A stretch of DNA of 17,040 nucleotides from Candidatus Pacearchaeota archaeon (lineage in GTDB: Archaea > Nanoarchaeota > Nanoarchaeia > Pacearchaeales > GW2011-AR1): positions 51,996 to 69,035 of the forward strand of contig NZAS01000011.1 in NCBI GenBank assembly GCA_002686195.1, written 5' to 3'. Shown piece by piece: positions 1 through 7,995 of this stretch. The notes beneath the pieces were generated by a model. That model had not been told where the DNA came from. It made no database searches and saw only the letters and a list, made by a program, of their open reading frames with translations. The translations under genes were made by a program, and so were the position numbers. How positions within the stretch are numbered: position 1 is the first letter of the stretch; every line of letters starts with the position of its first letter.

Positions 1-234
1 GTAAAAACCATGTATATCATCTTCTGCAAAAAGATCTCCGCATCCAGCGCATCGAAACGCCCCAGATTCTGTTCTTCCAGCATGAAATACAGACTCTCGT
101 TTAGCAGTTATGGGGTGTGGAAATAGCATTTGCTGCGTTTGAGCAAGCTTTTGCAGACCACAAAGACACACGTATTCATCACGCATACCTTTTTGGCCAA
201 TAAAATTTAATAATTGTTGAATCTTACTTAACAT
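1..234 (-). CDS. Partial zinc-binding protein, cut by left edge
   Basis: An open frame of 78 codons runs from ATG at 232-234 to the window edge without a stop, so this is the N-terminal part of a longer protein. It holds two cysteine pairs, C23-L-C25-G and C62-A-G-C65-G, followed by an acidic stretch (FAEDD). The spacing suggests a zinc ribbon or zinc knuckle of four cysteines, with H51 or H75 as possible extra ligands. The start overlaps the end of the DUF2061 gene by 11 bases, which fits translational coupling as the third gene after dnaJ. I do not recognise the family. It could be a zinc-binding regulator or a small structural zinc protein; nothing visible decides this. Confidence 0.7.
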   Translation of the reverse strand, partial: MLSKIQQLLNFIGQKGMRDEYVCLCGLQKLAQTQQMLFPHPITAKRESVFHAGRTESGAFRCAGCGDLFAEDDIHGFY

Positions 235-442
235 CACTTTTGCCGAAATATTTGCTTACTCTACCAAACCAATTTATATCAAATAAATAGTATAAAACAG
301 TACTTAATACATTGGCAACAATCGTCATCTCTAACGCCTCTACAAAGTTTCCTGTATAATAATAAATCACAGCCATACTCAGCGGAATGGCTATTGAGAA
401 CCTCCAAACTATGGACTTTGTGAAAGCTTCTAGGTTTGTCAT
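224..442 (-). CDS. Small DUF2061-family membrane protein
   Basis: A 72-residue protein. The N-terminal pattern K-S-I-V-W-R-F, two hydrophobic segments (about residues 13-30 and 38-54), the turn Y-Y-T-G-N-F-V-E-A-L between them and the ending L-Y-Y-L-F-D-I-N-W are the hallmarks of DUF2061. This is a family of small two-helix inner-membrane proteins of unknown biochemical role, found in bacteria and phages. The ATG lies 3 bases after the dnaJ stop codon, and the 3' end overlaps the next gene by 11 bases, so the three genes are probably co-translated from one message. The assignment rests on sequence pattern; the function stays unknown. Confidence 0.75.
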   Translation of the reverse strand: MTNLEAFTKSIVWRFSIAIPLSMAVIYYYTGNFVEALEMTIVANVLSTVLYYLFDINWFGRVSKYFGKSDVK

Positions 443-445
443 ATA

Positions 446-1486
446 TTATTCAAACTTCTTTATTAATTCTTTTTGATTATCAGTTAATTTCTCTGGAAAC
501 TTAACATTAACTCTTACATAATGATTCCCCAAACTTGAGCCACGAACATCTGTTGATCCTTCATTTTTGATTCGCAACTTTGTTCCAGGCTGAATGCACT
601 CTGGAATATTAATGTTGTATTTTTTTCTTACTAGCTGAACAGATTTAGAGCATCCTAACAATGCCTCTTTAAAGCTTATGTCCAATTCTGAATAAATATC
701 ATTTTTATTTCTTGTAAATATATCAGATGGATTTACAATAACCTTTATCAAAGTTACTAAATTATCTTTTTTGCTTCTGACCCTAAGAGTGTTTCCGCTA
801 ATGATTCCAGGAGGAATTTTTACATCAATCGATTGATTCTTGTCAACCTTTCTGGCTCCATTACATGCAGAGCATGACTTCTTCGATACATTTCCATGTC
901 CTTGGCATGCGGTGCAGGTAAGAAAGACGCTAACATATCCATGCGTTGACTTCATTTTTCCTGACCCTTTACAGTGTGGACATATAATCATCTCGGAGGA
1001 AAGGTCTTGCCCATCTCCGTTACAGTCTTTACAATTGGCTTTATAATTAAATGATATATTTTTGCTAACTCCTTTTATAGAATCTTCAAAAGTTATATTC
1101 AACGAGACTTGTATTTCGTCTACACGCTTTTGGTTTCGAGCACTCTGCCTGGTGCCTACATCATTATAAGCTTCTCTAAACCTTGATGATCCAAAGCCAA
1201 AGTCTCCGAATACATCTTCAAATCCTGCAAATCCATAAAAGCTGGAGCCCTCGGGTGGAGCATTCCTAACCCCGTCAGAGCCGTACCTGTCATACCTTTG
1301 TCTTTTTTCTGAATCGGACAAAACATTGTATGCCTCAGACGCTTCTTTAAATTTTGCTTCTGCGCTAGGATCATCTGGATTTTTATCTGGATGATATTTT
1401 AAGGCAAGTTTTCTATAAGCTTTTTTTATTTCTTTTTCGTCTGCTGCCTCTGAAACACCAAGAATCTTATAATAATCTGTTTTCAT
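446..1486 (-). CDS. dnaJ: Class A DnaJ (Hsp40) co-chaperone
   Basis: DnaJ delivers unfolded clients to DnaK and stimulates its ATPase through the HPD motif. Counted from ATG 1486 (346 aa), residues 1-65 are a J domain with H32-P33-D34. Residues 66-110 are a Gly/Phe-rich linker. Four zinc-centre motifs start at C152, C169, C191 and C205, and two C-terminal substrate-binding beta domains follow. The organisation matches class A DnaJ; the length is a little under the usual 370-380. The fourth zinc motif is C-x-x-C-x-G-A-R, lacking the usual last glycine. An in-frame TTG at 1498 would add four residues, but the ATG is preferred because the protein then begins MKTDYY, as DnaJ proteins do, with GGA 8 bases upstream. 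No dnaK or grpE is visible. If this is a phage, the gene would serve the host chaperone during virion assembly or replication (inference). Confidence 0.93.
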   Translation of the reverse strand: MKTDYYKILGVSEAADEKEIKKAYRKLALKYHPDKNPDDPSAEAKFKEASEAYNVLSDSEKRQRYDRYGSDGVRNAPPEGSSFYGFAGFEDVFGDFGFGSSRFREAYNDVGTRQSARNQKRVDEIQVSLNITFEDSIKGVSKNISFNYKANCKDCNGDGQDLSSEMIICPHCKGSGKMKSTHGYVSVFLTCTACQGHGNVSKKSCSACNGARKVDKNQSIDVKIPPGIISGNTLRVRSKKDNLVTLIKVIVNPSDIFTRNKNDIYSELDISFKEALLGCSKSVQLVRKKYNINIPECIQPGTKLRIKNEGSTDVRGSSLGNHYVRVNVKFPEKLTDNQKELIKKFE

Positions 1487-1498
1487 TATAGGTTCCAA

Positions 1499-1552
1499 CT
1501 ATATTAAATTTATTATGAATAAATCGTATTATAATATAACGACACTAATTCA
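1499..1552. promoter_or_regulatory. Divergent promoter region
   Basis: This is the only divergent junction in the window, so leftward (dnaJ set) and rightward (1553 set) transcription should both start here. A TATAAT stands at 1530-1535 on the plus strand. Because the tract is nearly palindromic, a TATAAT also reads on the minus strand at 1528-1533. No good TTGACA-like -35 element was seen for either, and the tract is so AT-rich that the match may be chance. Confidence 0.4.
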
Positions 1553-1861
1553 ATGGACATATTAATCATAATACTCACAGCGTTCCTGCTATTCTTGTTT
1601 TTTATTACACCATCTGTCATGCGACGATTTTATGATCGCAAGAGATATGAACAAATGTTAAAGCGATATAGAATGGATGGAGAAAGAATAGAGAGAGAAA
1701 AGCCAAGCAACGTTTACAACATAGAGGAATATAGAAATAGAAAAAAAGAAAAAATGGGAGATGATGTTTTTGAATACTCAGATACGCATAACTTAGTGTG
1801 GTCAGAAGAGTCTGAAAAGTATGTTAGAACACCAAAAAATATCCCTATAGAAGATGAATAA
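1553..1861 (+). CDS. Small N-terminally anchored membrane protein
   Basis: A 102-residue protein. Residues 2-20 form one strongly hydrophobic helix (ILIIILTAFLLFLFFI) followed by a basic stretch (RRFYDRKRYEQMLKRYR). The rest is charged, so a single-pass inner-membrane protein with its C-terminal part in the cytoplasm is likely. No catalytic motif and no recognised family. It is the first gene of a three-gene rightward set, 18 bases after the TATAAT of the divergent junction, and no clear Shine-Dalgarno was seen. The coding call rests on a full-length frame, the sensible protein composition and the position. Confidence 0.6.
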   Translation: MDILIIILTAFLLFLFFITPSVMRRFYDRKRYEQMLKRYRMDGERIEREKPSNVYNIEEYRNRKKEKMGDDVFEYSDTHNLVWSEESEKYVRTPKNIPIEDE

Positions 1862-1891
1862 TAAGCTACTAATAATAAAAAATAACATGAT

Positions 1892-2107
1892 ATGAGAAAG
1901 ATTGCAGCAAATAAAAATTATAGAATAATTAAAAAGTCTGACTGGCTTGATAATGCAAGACCAGAAGACGTTCTTGCTGGTGATTATGATGCCCAAATCG
2001 AACAAAAAAATGAAATCAAACGCTTAGGTGAAAACATAGAAGATTTATGGGACTATGTCCTTCGAATGCACAAAGAAATAAATGACAAAATCGATCTAGG
2101 AAAATAA
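1892..2107 (+). CDS. Small coiled-coil protein, unknown function
   Basis: A 71-residue hydrophilic protein. The first half is basic and mixed; residues 35-68 (from QIEQKNEIKRLGENIEDL onward) have heptad-like spacing of I, L and V and probably form a helix or short coiled coil. No family was recognised. It lies 30 bases after the previous gene and 1 base before the next, in the same direction. No good Shine-Dalgarno precedes the ATG. The antisense frame across 1802-2005 is judged a shadow because it crosses the end of the preceding gene and has the low complexity expected of reverse-strand AT-rich DNA. Confidence 0.55.
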   Translation: MRKIAANKNYRIIKKSDWLDNARPEDVLAGDYDAQIEQKNEIKRLGENIEDLWDYVLRMHKEINDKIDLGK

Positions 2108-2108
2108 A

Positions 2109-2411
2109 ATGATTAAAACAGCACATAAAGATCCGGATAAAGAAATTCAACATAACATATTTAATATGTTAGTTGCAAATGGACTACCTGAAGACATTGC
2201 TGCAATAGTTGTTTCTAATATTGGCCGAATGGATATGAGAGGCCTATGGAAGAAGCTAAAGACTAAGTGCAAAGAAGAAGAGAGTCCATATGGATGGAGG
2301 CATTCTTGTGGAGAATCTTTCTATCAACTTGATAGCCCAGGAGACCCATGTCCAAGCTGCGGCGAAGACGGTGACTGGGAATGGTTTGATGAAGAAATTG
2401 ACGAAGGGTGA
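2109..2411 (+). CDS. Small zinc-ribbon protein
   Basis: A 100-residue protein. Residues 10-50 look helical. The C-terminal half carries H65-S-C67-G and, 14 residues later, C81-P-S-C84-G. Together with C54 this could make a one-zinc ribbon (ligands C67, C81 and C84 plus H65 or C54). The tail is acidic and rich in W, D and E. The ATG is one base after the upstream stop, and the gene ends with TGA 5 bases from the end of the convergent 1224-residue gene. No family was recognised; nucleic-acid or protein binding is possible but unproven. Confidence 0.65.
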   Translation: MIKTAHKDPDKEIQHNIFNMLVANGLPEDIAAIVVSNIGRMDMRGLWKKLKTKCKEEESPYGWRHSCGESFYQLDSPGDPCPSCGEDGDWEWFDEEIDEG

Positions 2412-2416
2412 TTCAA

Positions 2417-5400
2417 TTAAATATTTAAGAGATACTTTTTAGACAACAAAGCTTTTCTTACTCTACCTCTTTTAATCGGCCCAGACACAAAACCTGCTAG
2501 CCTATAAGGCCTATCTGCTCTCCAAGCATGCCCCTCTTCGGGGTCGCCGCCTGAAGCCTCCTGAGGCGGCTCGAAAGACTCTTCTTCCGCCTCTTCGACG
2601 CTCTCCGTCTCAGCCTTAGTCTGTCCTTCTCCCCACCGTTCTTGCTTTAGCCTTTCAAGATCTTCCTGACCCTCTTCCTCTTCATGTATCGGCTCATTCA
2701 AATCTTCATAATATTCTTGCATATAATCTTTTGACAGCTGTTGTTCAACTTCTTCTTCTTCATAGGGAACTGGCTTCCAGGGCCCATCATAACTAGTGCG
2801 TTCCCATTTGTCTCTGAAGTTAAATCCCTTTTGAAAAAACTCATCATATCCAAGTCCAGTTCTTTTTGGCCAAATATCTTTCATTTGTTCAATATAGGTT
2901 TCAATATCTGCTTCTTGATTTGCAGCTTCTTCGCCCATCTCGTTGAATGTTGAGACAGACCAATACATAAATCCGTAAATAAATTCACCAAAAGCTTCTT
3001 CTCTAGCTCTTGGGTTTTTTCCACCTAAATTTACTAACTCTTCTTTTAAAAATTCTATAAATTCTTTATCTTTATAAACAAGGCTTTCTGGATAATCGGG
3101 ATCATCATAATAATATTTTATCAAATATTTATCAACATCATTTCTGGGACCAAAAATCCTCCATCCTGACATCTTGTTTATCTCAAGTTCTTTTTCGTAT
3201 AAATCTTTAATTGCCGGAAACAAAGACTTGCTAACTTCTTCAATCGCACTAGACAGCTCTTCGCTATAAAGAGGGCTAGATCTATGCCATCCAAAGTTAA
3301 TGTACATCCTCAAAACCCCTATCTGCTTATGAACCTGATTATTATAGTTATCTGGATTAAGGTTATTTTCAATTGTATATTTAATATATTCTTGGAGTTT
3401 TTCTGCTAACGTATAATTAAACTTGCCGAATAAACGAATAAAGTCTGGAAGCTCCTCTAGTTCCGAATGTAAATCATATTTTCTTACCAGGTGTAGCATT
3501 CTAACAGATTGCTTTAGGTCCCATAGCATGTTTCCCAAAACATGCATCTGCAAATGCCGAGATGGATGTCTTTCTTCATTTAATTTTTGCAAAGAACTAA
3601 AAAGGCGGCGGCGGTGATCTTGAAGTGTGTTTTTAATTATAAAGTTATATAATTTTGGAAAATTCTTTCTTGATGTTGCTTTTCTTAAAAAATTATTAGT
3701 TTCATTATCGGTTGTTAAATCTTCTTTTTTTGCCACGTCAATAAGAGCTTCTCTCATATCGTGGGTTAACTCAATAGGCACTATGCCTTCTGTTTCTTTT
3801 ATTAGTCTAGGAAAAAAGCCCAATAGCATCCACTTATCAATTCTATGTGGAAGAGTCGGTAAGGTAGCCTGTGAGTAATCCGAAGTTCCAGAATGACGAA
3901 CAGGCAGGCCGGCGCTATACCTCTGAGGGTCCTCTTTTTCCCTAGAAACTTGAGAGTTCCGCTCTACATCGCGTCTTTTGGCATAGGTTCTGAAAATATC
4001 TGTAGATTTAATGGCTCTTATAGTGGTTTCTAAAAATAATGGATTTTTATAAAAAATTTTATTTCTTAAATAATCAGCACGACTGTACCTGTCGGCTAAG
4101 GTTTTATCTAAATATAAATCTGCTAACCTCTTCTTTGTCTCATCAGAAATCGCAACAAGCTTTGCCAGCCTATTCCAGTTCGGAGCTCTCTCCTTCTCTC
4201 CTTCATGCTCGTCCAGAAGCTTGTTTGCGACAGGATCGGTTAAATGTTTATATTCTTTTGCTGTATGCAAGCCGAGGCTAAAAAGGGAGTATAAATCGGA
4301 CCACTGTTTACCTTTGGTCAACGAAGGAGGCGTGGAGCGAAAGTCTTCAGGAGGAAGATCCCCAGGAAGAAGGTCCGCAGGAAGGCCTGCTTCTGGAGCA
4401 GAAACAGCAACTTGCTCAGAAGCATTAAGGCTATTCTCTATGGCTTCGACAGCATTTTCGACCAGCCTTTTAAATATTCCGCCCCGCCTATAAAGTCTAG
4501 TCTTTACAATTCCTTTTAAAGCTTTATTAAATGGAAACTCGTCTTCGTTTGGATACATGTCTTCTAAATTTTTAAGTATTTTAGCCGCTATTTCTGGATG
4601 CTTCTTCAAAATGCTATGATTTCTAAAAAACGATTCAATTTGCCAATAGGAGGACGGAGCATCGACAGGCTCTTCAGATATTTTAAAAACCCTGCCAGTA
4701 ACGGGATCTATATTATCCTCTCTTATCCCCTCTCTGCTCTTTCTTTCCAAAGCTATTTCAGACATATTTAACAATTTATTAACGGCAAATTCTTCTCTTT
4801 TCTTTATCATCTTTATTATGTTTTCTGAAAAAATATTTCTTCTATACTCTATATTTAAATAATCAATTATTTTATTTGGACGAATCTCTGCGAGATGATC
4901 AACGGCGTCTTCATGAGTTTTCGAAAAAGTTGCGCTAGAATAAGTCTTTGGAAGATTATTAAGCAAATATATTTCAGGATAATTTTTTGCAATATCATCA
5001 AGATGTTTAGAAAATTCATTCAAATATACATGATGGACCCGCTCTCTCAAAAGAACTCTTAAGAGATAGCCTTCATTAGTATGATCCTTTCCTCTATGCT
5101 CGGAAAATATTGATTCCAAAGTCTTTATCAGCTCAGGCCTAAATTCCTCTCTATAGCCTCTAAACCATCCTTTTCTTATAAAATTAGCACGACTTTTATC
5201 CCAAACCCCTTTGGCTTCAGCCCAAGAAGTTGGAGGCATTCTATCATAATCCGTCTTGCCCATGCCCAAAATTGTATAAGCGCCTTCTTTTAGCCATTCT
5301 TTTATCATTTTTGAATTTGAAATAGTAATGGAAGAGGCATGATTGCCGGGGCCCTTTATTTCTTTTACGGCGTTTCCACGTATTCTTATGCAAGCGCCCG

Positions 5401-6091
5401 GCCTTCCGCTTGGAGATCTTATAGAGTAAATTTTACCCTCTTCGTCATTCGAGAATAAACCATCCCGAAGACAAAGCCCTAGCTTTTGCCCAAGCTTTTT
5501 TCTTGCAACTGGGTCTACTGATGCGATAGGCTCATAAACAATCTTGCTTCCGTTGCCAAAGGAATATACAACCTTTTTTTCTACCTCTGAGGCAGTAATG
5601 ATTGGACCAGTAGGCCGGTCATGCCACTCTTTGGATGCCATCAAAGCATATTCCAAGTCAAGATCCTCCAGAACTATAGCACTTTCGTCTGGCCATCCAG
5701 ATCCCATGAGCCAATCTTTTATCATAGCTATATCATTTACATCTGGATATTGTCTATCACTAGCCTTATTAAGCTCTGTTGCCAACCATTTGATAAACTC
5801 TTTTCTGTTTGCTGGAATTAAATCTTCGTCTATATTGTTTCGAATAAACTCTATTGCTTTTGAAGAAAAATAAGGACCTTTGATTGCTAGTTGATTAAGC
5901 ATCCTATAATATTCTTTGGGGTCTTGCCCCTCTTCTCTTGGAAACTCTTTTCTTAAAGCGCCTAAGTTAATTCCGGCCAAATACTTTGCATCTTTTTCCG
6001 ATGCATTTTTTATTAAATCTTGTAAAAATAAAAATTCAGAATCATAAGATTCTCTTTGCAAATAATGTGCTAATTTTATTATTGCTTTCAT
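2417..6091 (-). CDS. Giant 1224-aa protein with N-terminal motif and PcfJ-like region
   Basis: The longest gene in the window. Residues 1-30 match the helix motif shared with other proteins here (IIKLAHYL then DSEFLFLQDLIKNA). Residues about 170-270 resemble the PcfJ-like module of phage and plasmid proteins: the pattern VVYSFGNGSKIVYE, then GLCLRDG where the family usually has HCVGGY, then IYSIRSPSGRP and IKGPGN, then a closing helix ending in EWL. If so, the conserved His is lost. Most of the remainder is helical and charged. A proline/alanine/leucine linker lies near residues 560-590, the tail (from about 1110) is strongly acidic, and the last 20 residues are basic. No enzyme motif was found. 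The gene starts 9 bases after the previous stop with AAGAGAA as a weak ribosome site. A large virion-associated or internal protein is plausible; this is inference. Confidence 0.8.
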   Translation of the reverse strand: MKAIIKLAHYLQRESYDSEFLFLQDLIKNASEKDAKYLAGINLGALRKEFPREEGQDPKEYYRMLNQLAIKGPYFSSKAIEFIRNNIDEDLIPANRKEFIKWLATELNKASDRQYPDVNDIAMIKDWLMGSGWPDESAIVLEDLDLEYALMASKEWHDRPTGPIITASEVEKKVVYSFGNGSKIVYEPIASVDPVARKKLGQKLGLCLRDGLFSNDEEGKIYSIRSPSGRPGACIRIRGNAVKEIKGPGNHASSITISNSKMIKEWLKEGAYTILGMGKTDYDRMPPTSWAEAKGVWDKSRANFIRKGWFRGYREEFRPELIKTLESIFSEHRGKDHTNEGYLLRVLLRERVHHVYLNEFSKHLDDIAKNYPEIYLLNNLPKTYSSATFSKTHEDAVDHLAEIRPNKIIDYLNIEYRRNIFSENIIKMIKKREEFAVNKLLNMSEIALERKSREGIREDNIDPVTGRVFKISEEPVDAPSSYWQIESFFRNHSILKKHPEIAAKILKNLEDMYPNEDEFPFNKALKGIVKTRLYRRGGIFKRLVENAVEAIENSLNASEQVAVSAPEAGLPADLLPGDLPPEDFRSTPPSLTKGKQWSDLYSLFSLGLHTAKEYKHLTDPVANKLLDEHEGEKERAPNWNRLAKLVAISDETKKRLADLYLDKTLADRYSRADYLRNKIFYKNPLFLETTIRAIKSTDIFRTYAKRRDVERNSQVSREKEDPQRYSAGLPVRHSGTSDYSQATLPTLPHRIDKWMLLGFFPRLIKETEGIVPIELTHDMREALIDVAKKEDLTTDNETNNFLRKATSRKNFPKLYNFIIKNTLQDHRRRLFSSLQKLNEERHPSRHLQMHVLGNMLWDLKQSVRMLHLVRKYDLHSELEELPDFIRLFGKFNYTLAEKLQEYIKYTIENNLNPDNYNNQVHKQIGVLRMYINFGWHRSSPLYSEELSSAIEEVSKSLFPAIKDLYEKELEINKMSGWRIFGPRNDVDKYLIKYYYDDPDYPESLVYKDKEFIEFLKEELVNLGGKNPRAREEAFGEFIYGFMYWSVSTFNEMGEEAANQEADIETYIEQMKDIWPKRTGLGYDEFFQKGFNFRDKWERTSYDGPWKPVPYEEEEVEQQLSKDYMQEYYEDLNEPIHEEEEGQEDLERLKQERWGEGQTKAETESVEEAEEESFEPPQEASGGDPEEGHAWRADRPYRLAGFVSGPIKRGRVRKALLSKKYLLNI
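2546..2570. repeat. GC-rich inverted repeat within coding sequence
   Basis: GCCGCCT at 2546-2552 and AGGCGGC at 2564-2570 are perfect 7-base complementary arms around an 11-base spacer. They sit in an unusually GC-rich patch in the tail of the giant gene. It may simply reflect the Gly/Pro/Glu-coding linker there. Confidence 0.4.
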
Positions 6092-6100
6092 TGTATTCTC

Positions 6101-7096
6101 TTAAATATAATCTTCTAGATCATCAAAGTTTCTTGATAATAATTTTTCTTCTAATCTCTCCAAGTCTCCCGAGGTTCCAACTGGTTCCTCGAATTCATAA
6201 TGTTCTGGAGAAGAAGCATCTGTGTATTCCGATAATTCTTCGGGGACATATGGCTCCACCTCTTCTGACTCCATCAGAGCTTTCTGCTCTTTTGAGAGAG
6301 AATCTATAAACTCATCCCACTCTTCATTTATCTCGTCTACAGCTGAGTCTAGATTGGGATAATTTTTAACGATTATATTGGCAAGATCTTCCAGGCTTAA
6401 TTTTTCCAAGTCTTCAAAGTTTGGCTCTCTGTTTTCAATCCAATCAGAAAACTTTCTTATTATTTCGACTCTTATTTCATAAACATCATCTCTACCCGGA
6501 AAGTCTGTTTGTCTGTTTAAATCTTTATCTTGAAATAACTGTAAAGAAATTATATTATCATCAAAATCATGATGCCCTTCTGGTTGCAAGCTATACGCTG
6601 TCCATAAGACCTCTAATGCATTGTCTATATTTAAATCGTAAAGATAAATTAGCCCTTGATCTATAGTCTCAATAAAGTTTTTTTCTAGATCATTAAAGCC
6701 AATGCTTGTAAGGCTTTCAAAGTCTGTTTCATAATCCCATTCGAAATGTGCTTCGGAATAATAAGAAGATACCTCTGCCAACATACGGCTTTTTAACTCA
6801 CGCTCAAGCTCCTCCCCTCTTTCTAACGCTGAATAGTTTGCAAGCTTAAGTATTAAATTGCTTTCCTCTGAAAGATCAAATGAATTCAGAAAGGAACTAA
6901 GCTTATTAAGCTTTTGAGTTATATAAAAATTTTCAATAATTTTTATATCAAAATTTTTAGGGTATCCTTCTTCGGTTAAAAATTTATCGGTAATATCTGA
7001 TAAATAATCAACTGAGTCTTCTTCATTATCTTCATCTTTTGGATTTTTCTCCTCTTCATCTTTAGCATTATACATATATTCTAATTCATCATACAT
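6101..7096 (-). CDS. Acidic 331-aa protein, unknown function
   Basis: A strongly acidic protein with an N-terminal Glu/Asp/Lys-rich stretch (residues 10-35), a helical middle and a Glu-rich C-terminus. Residues about 60-90 (QKLNKLSSFLNSFD, then LSEESNLILKLA) look like a divergent internal copy of the motif that opens four other proteins in this window. No known domain or catalytic motif was recognised. It begins with ATG preceded by AAGGA at about 9 bases and ends 9 bases before the giant gene, so the two are probably co-translated. There is no signal peptide or membrane segment. A virion-internal or scaffold-like role is possible, given the acidity and the neighbours, but unproven. Confidence 0.72.
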   Translation of the reverse strand: MYDELEYMYNAKDEEEKNPKDEDNEEDSVDYLSDITDKFLTEEGYPKNFDIKIIENFYITQKLNKLSSFLNSFDLSEESNLILKLANYSALERGEELERELKSRMLAEVSSYYSEAHFEWDYETDFESLTSIGFNDLEKNFIETIDQGLIYLYDLNIDNALEVLWTAYSLQPEGHHDFDDNIISLQLFQDKDLNRQTDFPGRDDVYEIRVEIIRKFSDWIENREPNFEDLEKLSLEDLANIIVKNYPNLDSAVDEINEEWDEFIDSLSKEQKALMESEEVEPYVPEELSEYTDASSPEHYEFEEPVGTSGDLERLEEKLLSRNFDDLEDYI

Positions 7097-7138
7097 TTTA
7101 AAATCCTTGCAATAGACGAACCTCGCCTATGCTTCATC

Positions 7139-7396
7139 TCAAGCCTCGTTAAGGCGATCCTCTTCTCTTAATAGTTCTTCTAATCCAGAAAAAAGCATAG
7201 ACTCTTCTTCTGGCTCATTGTATTTGATCAAAAGCTCCTCCCCTTCCTCTGGGGGGTTGCCATCTCCGCATTGTCCATCTAACCAATTGTCTGCAGAACC
7301 TTTCTTGATCAAGTAATCTATTATACCAGCCTCTTTTCCGAGGCCCATTCTGTCTAGCTTATCTGCCAGCCATATTAATTCTATTTTTAAATTCAT
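7139..7396 (-). CDS. Small acidic protein with shared N-terminal motif
   Basis: An 85-residue protein. Its first 35 residues carry the clearest copy of the shared motif: LADKLDRMGLGKEAG followed by IIDYLIKKG. The rest is acidic (EEGEELL, EEESM, EELLREED) with C43 isolated and a small G/D/P-rich turn. No other domain is visible. The ATG is preceded by AAGGA at a good distance, and the gene lies 20 bases after its upstream neighbour. Almost half of the protein is the motif itself, so it may be little more than a carrier of it. Function unknown. Confidence 0.7.
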   Translation of the reverse strand: MNLKIELIWLADKLDRMGLGKEAGIIDYLIKKGSADNWLDGQCGDGNPPEEGEELLIKYNEPEEESMLFSGLEELLREEDRLNEA

Positions 7397-7416
7397 GATT
7401 TATTCCTTAATATAAT

Positions 7417-7956
7417 TTATTCTTTTATTTGACAAAATTTAGTTAAGCCAGATACTTTTTCCACATGCATGCTTAAAAATGCAAAATCATCAGAAAGATC
7501 CATGTCTAACATTTTAGAAATTACCCCTGCCTTATAAGATACGCTTTGTGCAAGCCCTACAACCTTCTCAAACTCTTCCAAGGTTGCTGCGCCAGATTCA
7601 ATGGTTGTTTTCTCTATACCCAACAGTTCATCCGTCTCTCTCAATGCCTCAAGAGCAAGATCTCTAGAGCCATCTTCCTCAACCTTCTCTCTAAGCGCGC
7701 CAAAGGCCTTTACTGCTCCGGGACACATATCAAAATGTTTTGTATTGTCCCCATGAAACTCTATTTGCTCTTCACCTTCAGATTCTTCTTCGCCTTCAGA
7801 TTCTTCTTCGCCTTCAGGTTCTTCTTCTGACGACTCAGGCTCTGACTCTTTTAATACTTTTGATAACATATTGAGAATATCATCTACAGATCCAGCTTCT
7901 TTCGAAAAACCATCTTTGTTTAAATCATTTGATAATTTTGCAAGCTCTTTAATCAT
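7417..7956 (-). CDS. Acidic protein with shared N-terminal motif and Glu-rich repeats
   Basis: A 179-residue protein in three parts. Residues 1-35 are the shared motif (LAKLSNDLNKDGFSKEAG then VDDIL). Residues 36-72 are a Glu/Ser/Gly low-complexity linker with three six-residue repeats (P/S-E-G-E-E-E/Q). Residues 75-179 are a predicted helical domain with two cysteines (C84, and C175 near the end). The ATG has GAGG 8 bases upstream. No signal peptide or membrane segment. The layout of tag, flexible linker and folded domain would suit a protein delivered or packaged through its N-terminus (inference). No family was recognised. Confidence 0.73.
   Translation of the reverse strand: MIKELAKLSNDLNKDGFSKEAGSVDDILNMLSKVLKESEPESSEEEPEGEEESEGEEESEGEEQIEFHGDNTKHFDMCPGAVKAFGALREKVEEDGSRDLALEALRETDELLGIEKTTIESGAATLEEFEKVVGLAQSVSYKAGVISKMLDMDLSDDFAFLSMHVEKVSGLTKFCQIKE
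7770..7823 (-). repeat. Three tandem 18-bp repeats coding Glu-rich linker
   Basis: Three consecutive 18-bp units at 7770-7787, 7788-7805 and 7806-7823 differ by only one base each from the consensus cttcgccttcagattctt (plus strand). They encode six-residue Glu/Ser/Gly repeats in the linker of the 179-residue protein and probably arose by slippage. Confidence 0.9.
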
Positions 7957-7995
7957 AACTCTATCCTCTTATCTTTTATACAAAATATTAGTAAT

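Noticed and set aside
840..1046. Plus-strand frame of 68 codons inside dnaJ
   Set aside because: It lies fully antisense to the zinc-finger part of a well-recognised dnaJ and has no domain of its own; it is a shadow.
1802..2005. Minus-strand frame of 67 codons opposite the small rightward genes
   Set aside because: It is antisense to two plus-strand genes that form a compact set, with Ile/Phe/Leu-rich content expected from reverse AT-rich DNA.
2412..2428. Bidirectional terminator between the convergent genes
   Set aside because: Only an all-A/T palindrome (TTAAATATTTAA) is present, overlapping the stop of the giant gene; no GC stem or U-run.
4221..4493. Plus-strand frame of 90 codons inside the giant gene
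   Set aside because: Its Ser/Gly/Arg-rich composition is what the reverse of the Pro/Ala/Glu linker gives; no ribosome site or neighbour supports it.
7770..7823. CRISPR-like array
   Set aside because: The 18-bp units are contiguous without spacers and code for Glu-rich repeats in frame.
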